A DNA stretch of 55,167 nucleotides from Pseudomonadota bacterium (GCA_026388275.1 JAPLKB010000037.1:1-55167), one strand, 5' to 3'. Shown: positions 41,813 through 50,311, counted from the first letter of the stretch. Notes: a model not told the origin generated them from the sequence alone. Made by a program: numbers and translations.

Positions 41813-41985
41813 GATGCAATCCGGTGTCTCATCGTTTCGTCTGATATGACACGTTCATTCTTTGCGTCATTTAAGCCCTTCTCAATCATTCGCTCAAATG
41901 CAAGTTCACGAATGATTTCCTCATACGATGCATCATCAGGCTGAGCTTCTATTATCTCTTTCATCTTTTGATTAGCCATGGCCAT
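41800..41985 (-). CDS. Antitoxin of the truncated ParE toxin
   Basis: 61 residues, nearly all helical: MANQKMKEIIEAQPDDASYE followed by a helix with ELAFERMIEKGLNDAKNERV and HRIASWQK. This is the addiction-module type that pairs with ParE-like toxins encoded immediately downstream. GGAGG precedes the ATG. Intact, but its toxin is cut short, so it is an orphaned antitoxin. Confidence 0.75.
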   Translation of the reverse strand: MAMANQKMKEIIEAQPDDASYEEIIRELAFERMIEKGLNDAKNERVISDETMRHRIASWQK

Positions 41986-42098
41986 ATCAACTTACCTCCT
42001 TCATCGAATGTAACATAGAGATTATTATAACAAAAAAAGCCAAGTATTTGAATTATCTTGTTTCCATCCGGGTATAACACGAAGCTGAGCCTGAGTCT

Positions 42099-42482
42099 GC
42101 TTTATTGCCGATTGGCTCCAACGATTCCATTGTTGAAACTTTTTTGCCTCTATCTGCTTCTCCATGTTTTTGTTTTATTGTAGCTTCTATTCTGTTTTTT
42201 TGTCTTTATTCTTATCTCAACTTTCAGTACTATGAAAACCCAACATTTCTATGAATTTTCATTTTTGCCTTACTGTACTCCATAAAAGACATTTTTTAAA
42301 AGGATCCTATACTTTCGTTCACAGTGAACGAAAAAATTACTTAATTCTCCAAACTAAAGCCTGTATTGGCTTTAAAGAGATTTTACTTTTTGCTACAACA
42401 GTTGTAGCAAATGCTACAGACATAATGTCTGTAATCGCACGAAATGATATAAAATCGATATTTTCGATCATCTTGTTCCAAC
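42099..42482 (-). repeat. Structured non-coding element, copy 2 (uninterrupted)
   Basis: 384 bp. Hairpins matching copy 1: TTTCGTTCA/TGAACGAAA with CAG loop (42313-42333), AAAGCC/GGCTTT (42356-42373), TTTGCTACAA/TTGTAGCAAA with CAG loop (42389-42411) and TACAGACA/TGTCTGTA (42415-42433). Against copy 1, stem 1 shows four compensated pairs and stem 3 shows three. Both copies end at an attC-like core, so this may be a non-coding cassette. Upstream of it, 41986-42098 shows no gene. Confidence 0.86.
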
Positions 42483-42535
42483 AAAAAGCTCACCGGCCTG
42501 CGCTTGAGCAGGTCCGGTGCAGCAACGGGTTAGGC
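42476..42535 (-). other. attC recombination site 5 (best preserved)
   Basis: Minus strand: perfect R'' box GCCTAAC (42535-42529), spacer CCGTT, arm GCTGCACCGGACCTGC, 6-base loop, arm GCAGGCCGGTGAGC, spacer TTTTT, R' GTTGGAA (one mismatch). The arms pair over 14 bp with two single extrahelical bases, both in the first arm, the polarity expected of a true attC. It starts 3 bases after the stop codon of the HEPN gene. Confidence 0.8.
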
Positions 42536-42538
42536 ACA

Positions 42539-43090
42539 TTATATATCCTGCTCTCCATCATCTTTCTGGTTCTCTTGATGGGTAATTGGTTTTTCTTTAA
42601 ACGGTAATAGGGTCTTGATGTCAGCTAATGCCGAACTGACCATGCTTGCTCTGAGTTCCCAGTCTTCGAACTCTGTGTCCGTAATGGGTCTACCTTCCCC
42701 CCATTGAACAAAGCCGATTCCTTCTTCAATGGGCCTTCCTAATGCTTCATCGGAGACATCAACAGTAGAATGCGCTAGTTTGTTCCTAACTTCTTGGATT
42801 TTCTGTAGGTCCATCAAGAATTGCTTGTTTTCTTCCCAGTATCTGGGGTAGTCATTCTTGACAATATCGATGAGTATTTCCTTCTTATTGTTGAGAGACA
42901 ATCTTTCGGCAACTTTGTTAAAGAACAAAGCTCTTTTATTCTCATCCTGCGTGCGGAAGTATTTCGTGAGAATCACGGCAATGTCTCGCTCAATGACCGC
43001 AACCGAATTTAGAAATCGGCCTCTAAGATATCTTGCTCTCTCGTGAATCTTCTGAGCGGCTGCCACTTTTTTTCTATATTCTTGGTTCAT
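42539..43090 (-). CDS. HEPN-motif cassette protein of unknown function
   Basis: 183 residues, all-helical. EVRNKLAHS (~106-114) contains RxxxxH (RNKLAH), the catalytic signature of HEPN ribonucleases; the preceding helix KKEILIDIVKNDYPRYWEEN is also HEPN-like. Many such proteins act as toxins or defence effectors, but no partner antitoxin is next to it, so function is inference. The gene fits a textbook integron cassette: GTTAAGC 12 bases before the ATG and GCCTAAC 3 bases after the stop, both on the minus strand. No Shine-Dalgarno sequence, common for first-in-cassette genes. Confidence 0.8.
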   Translation of the reverse strand: MNQEYRKKVAAAQKIHERARYLRGRFLNSVAVIERDIAVILTKYFRTQDENKRALFFNKVAERLSLNNKKEILIDIVKNDYPRYWEENKQFLMDLQKIQEVRNKLAHSTVDVSDEALGRPIEEGIGFVQWGEGRPITDTEFEDWELRASMVSSALADIKTLLPFKEKPITHQENQKDDGEQDI

Positions 43091-43101
43091 TTTTTTTCGG
43101 T

Positions 43102-43161
43102 GCTTAACGTATAAGCTTTTTTCTGATGCTGTAGTCCAGTTTCAGAAAAAAGCTGTTGAAC
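43102..43161 (-). other. attC-like recombination site 6
   Basis: Minus strand: R'' GTTCAAC (43161-43155, perfect RYYYAAC), arm AGCTTTTTTCTGA, a 15-base loop, arm TCAGAAAAAAGCT (13-bp perfect), spacer TATAC, R' GTTAAGC (perfect GTTRRRY). It lacks the spacer on the R'' side, so it is not a standard attC in every detail. It immediately precedes the HEPN cassette gene. Confidence 0.66.
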
Positions 43162-43426
43162 TATACCGCTTATACTTACTATGGGTTTTCAATGGTTCAG
43201 ATTCTTGTATTAATATTGTCGTATCAGGGATAGACCCGGTGTATTTATGCAGAGTGAGAGATGTTTGTAATCCGGGAAGAACTGATTGAATAATTGAACC
43301 CCCCATAGTTTTTTACAACTATATAGCAAAACAGGATATTTTTGCAACAGAATATTATTGTGATCCATATGAAAGGGTTCACAGGGGGTTTGAAATATGA
43401 TTTTCCGAGACATCATGCACTTACCC

Positions 43427-43675
43427 TCATGGAGGTCCTCTATACTGTTGTGACGGAATTACCTCTTTTCTTCTCATCCTCCCGTGACAGAGAGGACATT
43501 CCATAATGTCTATGCCGGTAACAGCAAGGAGCAATTCCTGCCAGGTTTGAACAGTATGTTCAGCTTCGACATTAACCCCCAGGATTTTGTGGCATAGAGC
43601 AAGATATTCCTTCCTGTTTCTGTTTCCCAATAGCCCGTAGTATGGTACAACCTCCTTTGGATGGGTTAACTGCCG
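43427..43675 (-). pseudogene. IS91-family transposase C-terminal fragment
   Basis: About 83 codons without a start, bounded by a stop at 43676-43678. It reads THPKEVVPYYGLLGNRNRKE then a zinc-ribbon-like MECPLCHGRM and ends RGPP. IS91-type Y2 transposases end with a YGFLxxRNRxE-like motif and a Cys-rich tail before a short basic end, so this is probably the 3' end of such a gene. The HUH and tyrosine domains are lost. Region 43162-43426 and 43679-43807 hold no other gene; a TGCCGTT/AACGGCA palindrome lies at 43671-43686. Confidence 0.6.
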
Positions 43676-43807
43676 TTAAAACGGCACATATGGAGATTGT
43701 ACGCCTGAAGCAGGCTATTTGTAACAGGGAAGAATTGTGATATTAAGACAAGCTATAGGAAAAAGAACCGAAAAGAACTATCTTGGAGAGAGCCACCGCG
43801 CAGCGGT

Positions 43808-44503
43808 TTAGTTCAATGCCTTTTTAACTGCTTCTATAATTGAAAGAGGAGTTACTATATTCCATTTTTTTAAGAATGCTGCCTCTTTGAGTCCTTCTGT
43901 TGCGTTTATGCAGAAAGCATGGGCAACCATGTTGAGCATGTCGATATCCCCCTCTGAATCGCCAAAAGCCATGGAATTTTCGTAAGGGTATGCATTAAAA
44001 AGATCTTCAATCGCAGCCCTCTTTCCCTCTTTCTTTGCCAGAGACTTGCTCATATTCCCGGTGAACACGGTGTTTTCAACTTCCATTTCCGACGAAATGT
44101 ATCCCTGTACAGAGAAAAAGTCTGAAACTGCTTTACCCACAAATTGTACTTCTCCGGTGACGAAATATATATCATGTGTTTTCCTTAGTAATTCTATGAG
44201 TGGTTCTGCGAAGGCGAAAAAATTGTTGCTTTCCCTGGTCTTCAGGAAAATAGATGTTGCGTTTAGAATGGAACCGGGAGAATAACTTTTTAATCCGTAA
44301 GAAAAGTGCATATTGAAATTTTCAACAGTGGTTTCATAATCGATCTGTTCTGAACGATACAAGCGCAGGTCCTCATAAAGATAGTCGACAATATCCTTTT
44401 TAATAATATTTTCTTCAAGAAAGTATTCAGCCAACGGAAAAATCATATATCCGTTGTAGATGGTTTTGTCTATATCAAAAAAAGCTATTTTCTTTTGACT
44501 CAT
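43808..44503 (-). CDS. HAD-IB family phosphatase
   Basis: 231 residues. Motif I is FFDIDKTIYNG (8-18) with the nucleophilic Asp; motif II is YFVTGE; motif III Lys lies around LAKKEGKRAAIE; motif IV is FGDSEGDIDML. The cap domain (~25-85) is the helical C1 type seen in phosphoserine-phosphatase-like enzymes. The substrate is not readable; related proteins act on phosphoserine, phosphocholine or lipids. Ends the accessory island on its right side. Confidence 0.88.
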   Translation of the reverse strand: MSQKKIAFFDIDKTIYNGYMIFPLAEYFLEENIIKKDIVDYLYEDLRLYRSEQIDYETTVENFNMHFSYGLKSYSPGSILNATSIFLKTRESNNFFAFAEPLIELLRKTHDIYFVTGEVQFVGKAVSDFFSVQGYISSEMEVENTVFTGNMSKSLAKKEGKRAAIEDLFNAYPYENSMAFGDSEGDIDMLNMVAHAFCINATEGLKEAAFLKKWNIVTPLSIIEAVKKALN

Positions 44504-44687
44504 ATGTGCATTATAAACTGCATAGCTTTTAATTTTAATCCTGTATGGGTGACAGTATGACTTAACGGTCTTATATTAAAATTAGGAAATGGTTAAAAGT
44601 GGGATGAGGATTATTTTATGTTGTGATTTGCATGGGTTATGAAGCTGAATACAGATTTATTAATAACATTTGAAAGGAGTCAAATCC

Positions 44688-46112
44688 ATGGAACAGGAAA
44701 GATTAATCATTATCGGTGGTGTGGCAGCAGGTATGAGCGCTGCAAGCAGCTACAAAAGAATCAAGCCTGAAGCAGAGGCAGTGGTCCTTGAAAAGGATTA
44801 TTTCATCTCTTATGGAGCTTGCAGCCTCCCCTACTATATATCTGATGATGTGAAGGATTTTAATCAGCTTATCTCGCTGACACCAAATGTAGCAACGGAA
44901 GAGCGGGGTATCCGGGTGCTTACCCGCCACGAGGTTCTGGGCATTAATACAGGCACACATAAAGTACATGTAAAAAACCTGGACAAAGAAGAGGAAATAG
45001 AGTTTGCCTATGACAGACTTGTGATTGCCACCGGAGGGCTTCCTATCAAACCGCCCCTTCCCGGTATTGACCTCCAGCATGTTTATACAATACGGACACT
45101 ACTCGACGGTATTGAGATAAAAAAATACATCGATGAATGGGGTTCCTTCCATGTTTGCGTAGGTTCTCCGGAGTGCCTCTATATAAATCAATTCGGCGCC
45201 GGAAAAAGACAAATGAAGGCAATTATTGTAGGGGGCGGCTATATCGGAATGGAGATGTGCGAATCTCTCCACAAAAGAGGACTTGAAGTGACTGTTATTG
45301 AAAAGATGGACAGGGTTTTGGGGAACATGGATACGAGTATTACCAGTATTGTGGAAGAAAAGTTAGCTGCAAAAGGCGTTAAGCTCTTCAAAGGAACTTC
45401 AGTTGAAGGGTTTGCAGGCGAAAACGTGACTATAACAAAGGTATTGACGGATAAGGGTGAATTTGATGCAGACATAGTGCTCCTTGTCATAGGCACCCGT
45501 CCGAATACGCAGCTTGCAAAGGATGCCGGTATAGAGCTTGGTGTAAACGGCGCCATCAGGGTGGATGAGTACATGAGAACGAATATACCCGACATATATG
45601 CTGCCGGCGACTGTACAGAAACTATGCATATGGTGACAGGGAAGAAGACTTATATTCCCCTTGGTACTACTGCAAACAAACAGGGGCGTATTGCCGGTGA
45701 AAATGCAGCAGGTATGAAAAATATTTTTGATGGTATATTAGGCACTGCCGTTACCAGGGTATTCGACCTGGAAGTAGCCCGTACAGGATTATCACCATTG
45801 GAAGCAGAGCGTGAAGGCTATAATTTTTTTACCTCCACAATAAAAGGGAGGTCAAGAAGCAGTGCTTATCCTTCGGGAAAGCCGATCACCGTATCTTTTG
45901 TAGTTGACCGGGACTCAGGAAAACTGCTGGGAGCGCAGATGGTTGGCGAAGAGGGTGTAGCACACAGGATAGATGTTCTTGCTGCATGTTTATACGGAAG
46001 GATGACCATAGAAGATGTGGCAAGGCTTGATCTTGGTTATGCCCCGCCCTTTGCCACGGTCTGGGACCCCATCCTCATTGCTGCAAACGTGGCGCTGAAA
46101 AAATTAAAATGA
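44688..46112 (+). CDS. CoA-disulfide reductase / NADH oxidase-like flavoprotein
   Basis: 474 residues from the ATG at 44688, which has AAAGGAG upstream (a TTG 18 bases earlier is possible). Pyridine-nucleotide-disulfide reductase fold: FAD motif IIGGVAAGMSAAS (7-19), the single redox Cys in SYGACSLPYY (~43-52), NAD motif IIVGGGYIGMEMCE, the FAD-contacting YAAGDCTE and the C-terminal dimerisation domain. It is ~30 residues longer than usual owing to an insertion with CVGSPECLY before the NAD motif. Candidate substrates are CoA disulfide, polysulfide or O2. The thioredoxin-like selenoprotein gene starts 68 bases later, making a reductase-redoxin pair plausible. Confidence 0.9.
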   Translation: MEQERLIIIGGVAAGMSAASSYKRIKPEAEAVVLEKDYFISYGACSLPYYISDDVKDFNQLISLTPNVATEERGIRVLTRHEVLGINTGTHKVHVKNLDKEEEIEFAYDRLVIATGGLPIKPPLPGIDLQHVYTIRTLLDGIEIKKYIDEWGSFHVCVGSPECLYINQFGAGKRQMKAIIVGGGYIGMEMCESLHKRGLEVTVIEKMDRVLGNMDTSITSIVEEKLAAKGVKLFKGTSVEGFAGENVTITKVLTDKGEFDADIVLLVIGTRPNTQLAKDAGIELGVNGAIRVDEYMRTNIPDIYAAGDCTETMHMVTGKKTYIPLGTTANKQGRIAGENAAGMKNIFDGILGTAVTRVFDLEVARTGLSPLEAEREGYNFFTSTIKGRSRSSAYPSGKPITVSFVVDRDSGKLLGAQMVGEEGVAHRIDVLAACLYGRMTIEDVARLDLGYAPPFATVWDPILIAANVALKKLK

Positions 46113-46180
46113 ATAATAGGCTGTTCCAGAACATGATGCCCGCAGGTTTCATGAATATAAATCAAAAAGGAGGTTAAGCT

Positions 46181-46750
46181 ATGGCAAGTTCAATTTTATG
46201 GGAAACCGATATTGACAAAGCAGCAGCACGTGCAAAGTCAGAAAACAAACCGATTCTTCTCGATTTTTTTGATGCCGGCTGAATTGGCTGCAAACAGATG
46301 GATGCGGTCACGTATCCCGATAAGACAGTTGCAGAATTTATAATGAAAGAAGTGATTCCGTTACGGATTCCAGCAGACTCGGAACCGCTGGCAACAGATT
46401 TTACGCTCCGGTGGACTCCGACACTGATTATACTTGATGCCAACGGCAAGGAGCATTCAAGAACAATTGGTTTTATTGCACCTGAAGAATTCATCCCTAC
46501 AATTTTATTAGGTATTGTGAAGACAAATTTTGATCTGAGACAATATGATAAAGCTGCCCCAAACCTTGAAAGGATAGTGAATGATTATGCACAAAGTTTT
46601 GCCGCGCCTGAAGCAATTTACTACCGTGCAGTATGCGGGGTGAAAGTTGCCCACGATATTGCAGGGTTGAAGAAGGCCTATGAACTGCTTGCAAAGGACT
46701 ATCCGCAGAGCGAGTGGGTAAAAAGAGCGCTGCCTTATAGATTATTATAA
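46181..46750 (+). CDS. Thioredoxin-fold protein, candidate selenoprotein with a UxxC motif
   Basis: 189 codons with one in-frame UGA at codon 34 (46280-46282). The ATG at 46181 has a strong AAAGGAGG. The frame upstream reads SENKPILLDFFDAG, then UGA, then IGCKQMDAVTYPD. Thioredoxin-like relatives have a redox CxxC here, so the UGA sits where the first Cys is expected, giving U34-I-G-C37. The reading continues as a normal thioredoxin fold (RWTPTLIILDANGKEH) and a helical C-terminal segment of TPR-like character. A short stem-loop follows the UGA (46287-46308). Sequencing error or a pseudogene is the alternative, but the exact placement favours selenocysteine. No selAB/selC genes are in the window. 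Confidence 0.82.
46287..46308 (+). promoter_or_regulatory. Candidate bacterial SECIS element
   Basis: Four bases after the UGA, GCTGCA (46287-46292) can pair with TGCGGT (46303-46308) over six bp (two G-U pairs), leaving a 10-base apical loop AACAGATGGA. The position and size suit a bacterial SECIS read by SelB; the pairing is modest, so this needs folding. Confidence 0.5.
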
Positions 46751-46791
46751 TAGCAGGAAAGATTTATAGGTCAGGGGATTAATGGATATAA

Positions 46792-46894
46792 TACCAAATT
46801 CCCTCGCCCCTTGAGGGAGATGGCAGGGTGAGGGGGGAATAATCATGTTCCCCATTCCCCTGATACCTCGCAGCTCTGCTGCGGGGAGGTTCAT
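46792..46894. repeat. REP-like dispersed repeat, copy 4 (left end missing)
   Basis: Starts at ACCAAATTCCCTCGCC, without the TCAATCAATTGATT arm, and runs to GGGGAGGTTCATT. It lies between the selenoprotein gene and a decayed acetyltransferase-like fragment. Confidence 0.85.
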
Positions 46895-47032
46895 TTAAAT
46901 GCCGCGATCTTTGAGACCGTAATTGAGCATTGTCTTCTGTGAAAATATGTGATTTGAAACTGCAAAGGCATATACACCGTAAAGTTCATGCCCCTTTTGT
47001 GTTTCGAACAAAAGCCCCGGCATCTTGCCCAT
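46895..47032 (-). pseudogene. Fragment resembling the C-terminal end of a GNAT-like acetyltransferase
   Basis: 45 codons: MPGLLFETQKGHELYGVYAF then AVSNHIFSQKTMLNYGLKDR. The HxFSQKTxxxxGLKxxGI pattern is like the acyl-CoA-binding end of GNAT domains. No complete gene; it stops right at the REP-like repeat, which may have caused the truncation. Matched by eye only. Confidence 0.35.
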
Positions 47033-47080
47033 GTATTACTGCAAGCTTAAAGCTCTGCAGGAGGTCATTAATACCTGTGA

Positions 47081-47821
47081 CTAAAAAGGAAAAATTTGTC
47101 CTACCCAAAGGTTTAATGTATTGAAATAAGAAGTGAAGAGCATCAAGCCGATTATTATCAGAAGTATGCCTAATATTTTCATTGAGTATCTGACTAAATA
47201 TCCGAATCTTTTTAAAAAGATGAAAAGCCTGTCAAAAAGGAGCGCCGATATGATAAAAGGAATGGCAAGCCCCAGGGAGTAAAGGCTTAGAAGGTAGACG
47301 CCTTTCCAAATATTTTGTGAAGTCGAAGCAATGATCAGTATGGAAGAAAGTGCGGGACCAATACACGGCGTCCAGCCGAAAGAAAATGTTATTCCTACAA
47401 TGAATGAACCAAAAATGCCGAGCGGCTTTTCTTTAAGGTGAATAATTTTTTCCTGGTTCATAATAGGTATATTTATAATATTCAGATAAAAAAGACCCAT
47501 AATTACAAGTATTACGCCGCCTATTTTCATGATATAAGACTGGTATCCAGACAGAATGCCCCCTATAAGGGAAGAGGATAATCCGAGAGCTATAAAAACA
47601 AATGAAAAACCAACAGTAAAAGCAACAGAATGTATAAGAACAATTTTTCTGTATTTTTTTGTTTCAAGTCCAGTATAATTATCAAACGTTATTCCACTGA
47701 TAAAAATCAGGTAAGAAGGGATCAGAGGCAAGACGCAAGGGCTGAAAAATGACAAAAGGCCTGAGCCGAAGGCAAAAATGCCGCTTAAGTCTGTAAAAGT
47801 GATCATACCGGCTGAAATCAT
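47081..47821 (-). CDS. ccdA: CcdA/DsbD-like cytochrome c biogenesis membrane protein
   Basis: 246 residues from the ATG at 47821; the frame could extend to 47914 but that would overlap the start of the divergent ppx gene. Six membrane helices. Two conserved cysteines lie in SFFSPCVLPLIPSY (helix 1) and FGWTPCIGPALSS (helix 4), the pair that carries reducing equivalents from cytoplasmic thioredoxin across the inner membrane. Partners are periplasmic thiol proteins or apocytochrome c. It is 0.3 kb from the thioredoxin-like selenoprotein, which may supply electrons (inference). Confidence 0.9.
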   Translation of the reverse strand: MISAGMITFTDLSGIFAFGSGLLSFFSPCVLPLIPSYLIFISGITFDNYTGLETKKYRKIVLIHSVAFTVGFSFVFIALGLSSSLIGGILSGYQSYIMKIGGVILVIMGLFYLNIINIPIMNQEKIIHLKEKPLGIFGSFIVGITFSFGWTPCIGPALSSILIIASTSQNIWKGVYLLSLYSLGLAIPFIISALLFDRLFIFLKRFGYLVRYSMKILGILLIIIGLMLFTSYFNTLNLWVGQIFPF

Positions 47822-47857
47822 AGAGGCTATGATATTTTTTTTAAATGAGGTTGTCAA

Positions 47858-48772
47858 ATGAAATATGCTTCCATTGATGTGGGAACAAATGCTGTATTGC
47901 TGCTTATTGCACAATCCTGTAACGGCATATCGGATATCCTTGATATTTCCACAATAACAAGGCTTGGGGAGAACCTTAAGGAAAAAGGATGTCTCAGCGA
48001 TGAAGCGATGACAAGGACTTTTTATGCCCTTGAAAAGTACAGAAAAATCGTTGACAAAAACGATGTTTGCGAAATTTTATGTGTAGGTACGAGTGCTTTG
48101 AGGGAAGCAGAGAATGCAGAAGTTTTTTTAAAAATGGTCAGGGAAAAGCTTAAATTTACCATCAGAGTTATAAGTGAGCATGACGAAGCCCATTATACTT
48201 ATCTTTCTGTGAAAAATGATGAATTAATAAAAGATGAAAACGTAATTGTTGTAGACATAGGCGGCGGAAGTACGGAAATCATAAAAGGCAACAGTCAGGA
48301 GTTTTTCAATTTTATCTCCTTGCGCGCAGGCGCTGGTAAGCTCACGGAAATGTTCGTCAAACATGACCCTCCGCCTGACGATGAATTATCTTTGCTGGCA
48401 GCTTATGTAAAGGATTTATTGCTCAAATTGCCTTTTGATGGCTGCGGATGCAGTCTTATCGGTACAGGTGGGACAATAACAACCATGGCAGGAATTCTAC
48501 GTGGTCTTGAAGTGTTTGATAAAGATAAAATCCATGCCTTTAGAATCACTTTAGAAAAGATTGATACATTGATTGATTTGATGAAAAGCATGGATTCTTC
48601 CAATAGAAGTGCTATAGTGGGTATGGAAAAAGGAAGAGAAGATATTTTGCTTCAGGGGATTATTTTTTTGAGAGAAATTATGGTATATTTTGGCTTTAAT
48701 AATTTGATTGTAAGCACTAAAGGGGTAAGGTACGGGATTATCTATGAAAAAATCAGGGACGCGCAGACATGA
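47858..48772 (+). CDS. Ppx/GppA-family phosphatase
   Basis: 304 residues of the ASKHA fold. Motifs: IDVGTNAVLLLIA (phosphate 1), VGTSALREAENAEVFL, IVVDIGGGSTEII (phosphate 2) and GTGGTITTMAGI (adenosine). It lacks the C-terminal HD domain of E. coli Ppx/GppA, giving the short form that acts on polyphosphate or pppGpp. The stop overlaps the start of the kinase gene by 29 bases, so the two are coupled. GAGG precedes the ATG. Confidence 0.9.
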   Translation: MKYASIDVGTNAVLLLIAQSCNGISDILDISTITRLGENLKEKGCLSDEAMTRTFYALEKYRKIVDKNDVCEILCVGTSALREAENAEVFLKMVREKLKFTIRVISEHDEAHYTYLSVKNDELIKDENVIVVDIGGGSTEIIKGNSQEFFNFISLRAGAGKLTEMFVKHDPPPDDELSLLAAYVKDLLLKLPFDGCGCSLIGTGGTITTMAGILRGLEVFDKDKIHAFRITLEKIDTLIDLMKSMDSSNRSAIVGMEKGREDILLQGIIFLREIMVYFGFNNLIVSTKGVRYGIIYEKIRDAQT

Positions 48773-50303
48773 CCTGTCAGATGAAAGACTAAGGCAAACA
48801 GAAGAATCGTATAGAAATTTTTTTGAAAATGCTGTAGCAGGTTTTGCTCAAATTGACCCGAAAGGGAAATGCATTAATGTAAACAAAGCATTAGCCGGCA
48901 TATACGGTTTTGAATCTCCTGAGGAAATGATTAAGAGTTTTAACATTTTTGGACAAGATACGTATGTGAACCAGGAGGACCAAAAAAGTTTTATAAAAAT
49001 ACTGGAGACACAGGGTGTTTTAAAAGGATATGAAATCCAGAAGTATCGCAAGGACAGAAGCAAAATATGGCTTTCAATGAATATGCGTTCTGTTCGTGAT
49101 GATTACGGTAAAACGCTTTATTTTGAATGTATTGAGGAAGATATTACCGAACATAAACGACTTGAATCCCAGATTATTCAATCACAAAAAATGGAAGCAG
49201 TAGGCACTCTTGCCGGCGGTATAGCCCATGATTTTAACAACCTTCTTATGGGGATACAAGGATATACATCGCTCATGCTTTATAGCATGGAACAAAACCA
49301 TATTCATTATGACAAATTAAAGAGTATAGAGGATCTTGTAAGAAGCGGTGCCGACCTGACGAGACAGCTGCTTGGATTTGCAAGAAGTGGAAAATATGAA
49401 GTTAAGCCGGTTGACTTAAATGAAATTATTCATAAAACTTGTATGATGTTTCGTCGTACAAAAAAGGAAATTACAGTACACAATAAACAAGCAAGAGATA
49501 TTTATACTGTTGAAGTAGACCGTGGACAAATGGAACAGGTAATGTTTAATCTTTTTATAAATGCCTGGCAGGCAATGCCTGCCGGAGGCGATCTTTATAT
49601 TGAAACAAAAAATATCAGTCTCGATGAAAGCTATATACCTTATACTGTAAAACCTGGAGAATATGTAAAGATATCTGTTACAGATACCGGACCGGGAATG
49701 GACGAGAAAACGAAAGAAAGGATTTTTGAGCCTTTTTTTACTACGAAAGAAATGGGCAGGGGCTCGGGCCTCGGTCTTGCGTCTGTCTACGGCATTATCA
49801 AAAATCATAATGGGTTTATTAATGTTTATAGCGAAAAAGGTCATGGGACAACGTTTAGTATCTATCTTCCCGCTCTGGTAAAAGAAACCAGGAGGAGAAA
49901 GACACCGGCTCAAACTATCAAAGGAAGTGAGACTATCCTGATTGTAGATGATGAAGATACTGTAATCAGTGTATGCAGGGAACTTCTTGAAACTCTTGAC
50001 TATAAAGTCATCACAGCGTACAGCGGCAAAGATGCTGTCGAAATATACAGGTCAAAAAAAGATGAGATCGATCTTGTTATCCTTGATATGATTATGCCGG
50101 ATATGGGAGGCGGAGAGACTTTTGAGATAATGAAGATAATCAATCCTGACATAAAGGTTATTTTGTCGAGCGGCTACAGCCTGAACAGTCAGGCAGCCGG
50201 TATAATGAATCAAGGCTGCAAGACATTCATACAAAAACCTTTCAGCATAGGTGAACTTTCCAAAAAGGTAAGAGAAGTGCTCGATTCAAACGATGACGAG
50301 TAA
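48744..50303 (+). CDS. Hybrid sensor histidine kinase (PAS-HisKA-HATPase-receiver)
   Basis: 519 residues, soluble. PAS domain ~20-140; dimerisation and phosphoacceptor box with His162 ([13 protein letters not shown]); HATPase with N box [20 protein letters not shown]1 [10 protein letters not shown] box [22 protein letters not shown]; then a receiver domain (~395-515) with LIVDDEDTV, the phospho-Asp in [14 protein letters not shown] and the late Lys in FIQKPFS. The kinase can pass phosphate to its own receiver; no output domain is fused, so signalling must go through a further partner. It overlaps ppx and is followed by a small gene. Confidence 0.93.
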   Translation: MKKSGTRRHDLSDERLRQTEESYRNFFENAVAGFAQIDPKGKCINVNKALAGIYGFESPEEMIKSFNIFGQDTYVNQEDQKSFIKILETQGVLKGYEIQKYRKDRSKIWLSMNMRSVRDDYGKTLYFECIEEDITEHKRLESQIIQSQKMEAVGTLAGGIAHDFNNLLMGIQGYTSLMLYSMEQNHIHYDKLKSIEDLVRSGADLTRQLLGFARSGKYEVKPVDLNEIIHKTCMMFRRTKKEITVHNKQARDIYTVEVDRGQMEQVMFNLFINAWQAMPAGGDLYIETKNISLDESYIPYTVKPGEYVKISVTDTGPGMDEKTKERIFEPFFTTKEMGRGSGLGLASVYGIIKNHNGFINVYSEKGHGTTFSIYLPALVKETRRRKTPAQTIKGSETILIVDDEDTVISVCRELLETLDYKVITAYSGKDAVEIYRSKKDEIDLVILDMIMPDMGGGETFEIMKIINPDIKVILSSGYSLNSQAAGIMNQGCKTFIQKPFSIGELSKKVREVLDSNDDE

Positions 50304-50311
50304 AGGTGAAT

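Noticed and set aside
43102-43161. Hairpin read as a Rho-independent terminator
   Set aside because: No T-run follows on either strand, and the flanking GTTAAGC and GTTCAAC boxes with the adjacent cassette gene fit an attC-like site better.
43210-43416. 68-codon minus-strand ORF beyond the IS91-like fragment
   Set aside because: No ribosome-binding site or recognisable domain; more likely the non-coding end of the IS.
46280-46282. Nonsense mutation or sequencing error in a thioredoxin-like pseudogene
   Set aside because: The frame is otherwise intact over 189 codons, and the UGA falls exactly on the redox Cys position, so selenocysteine is more likely; the pseudogene reading is kept only as an alternative.
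46930-47124. 64-codon plus-strand ORF
   Set aside because: No ribosome-binding site; the other strand carries an acetyltransferase-like fragment that better explains the sequence.
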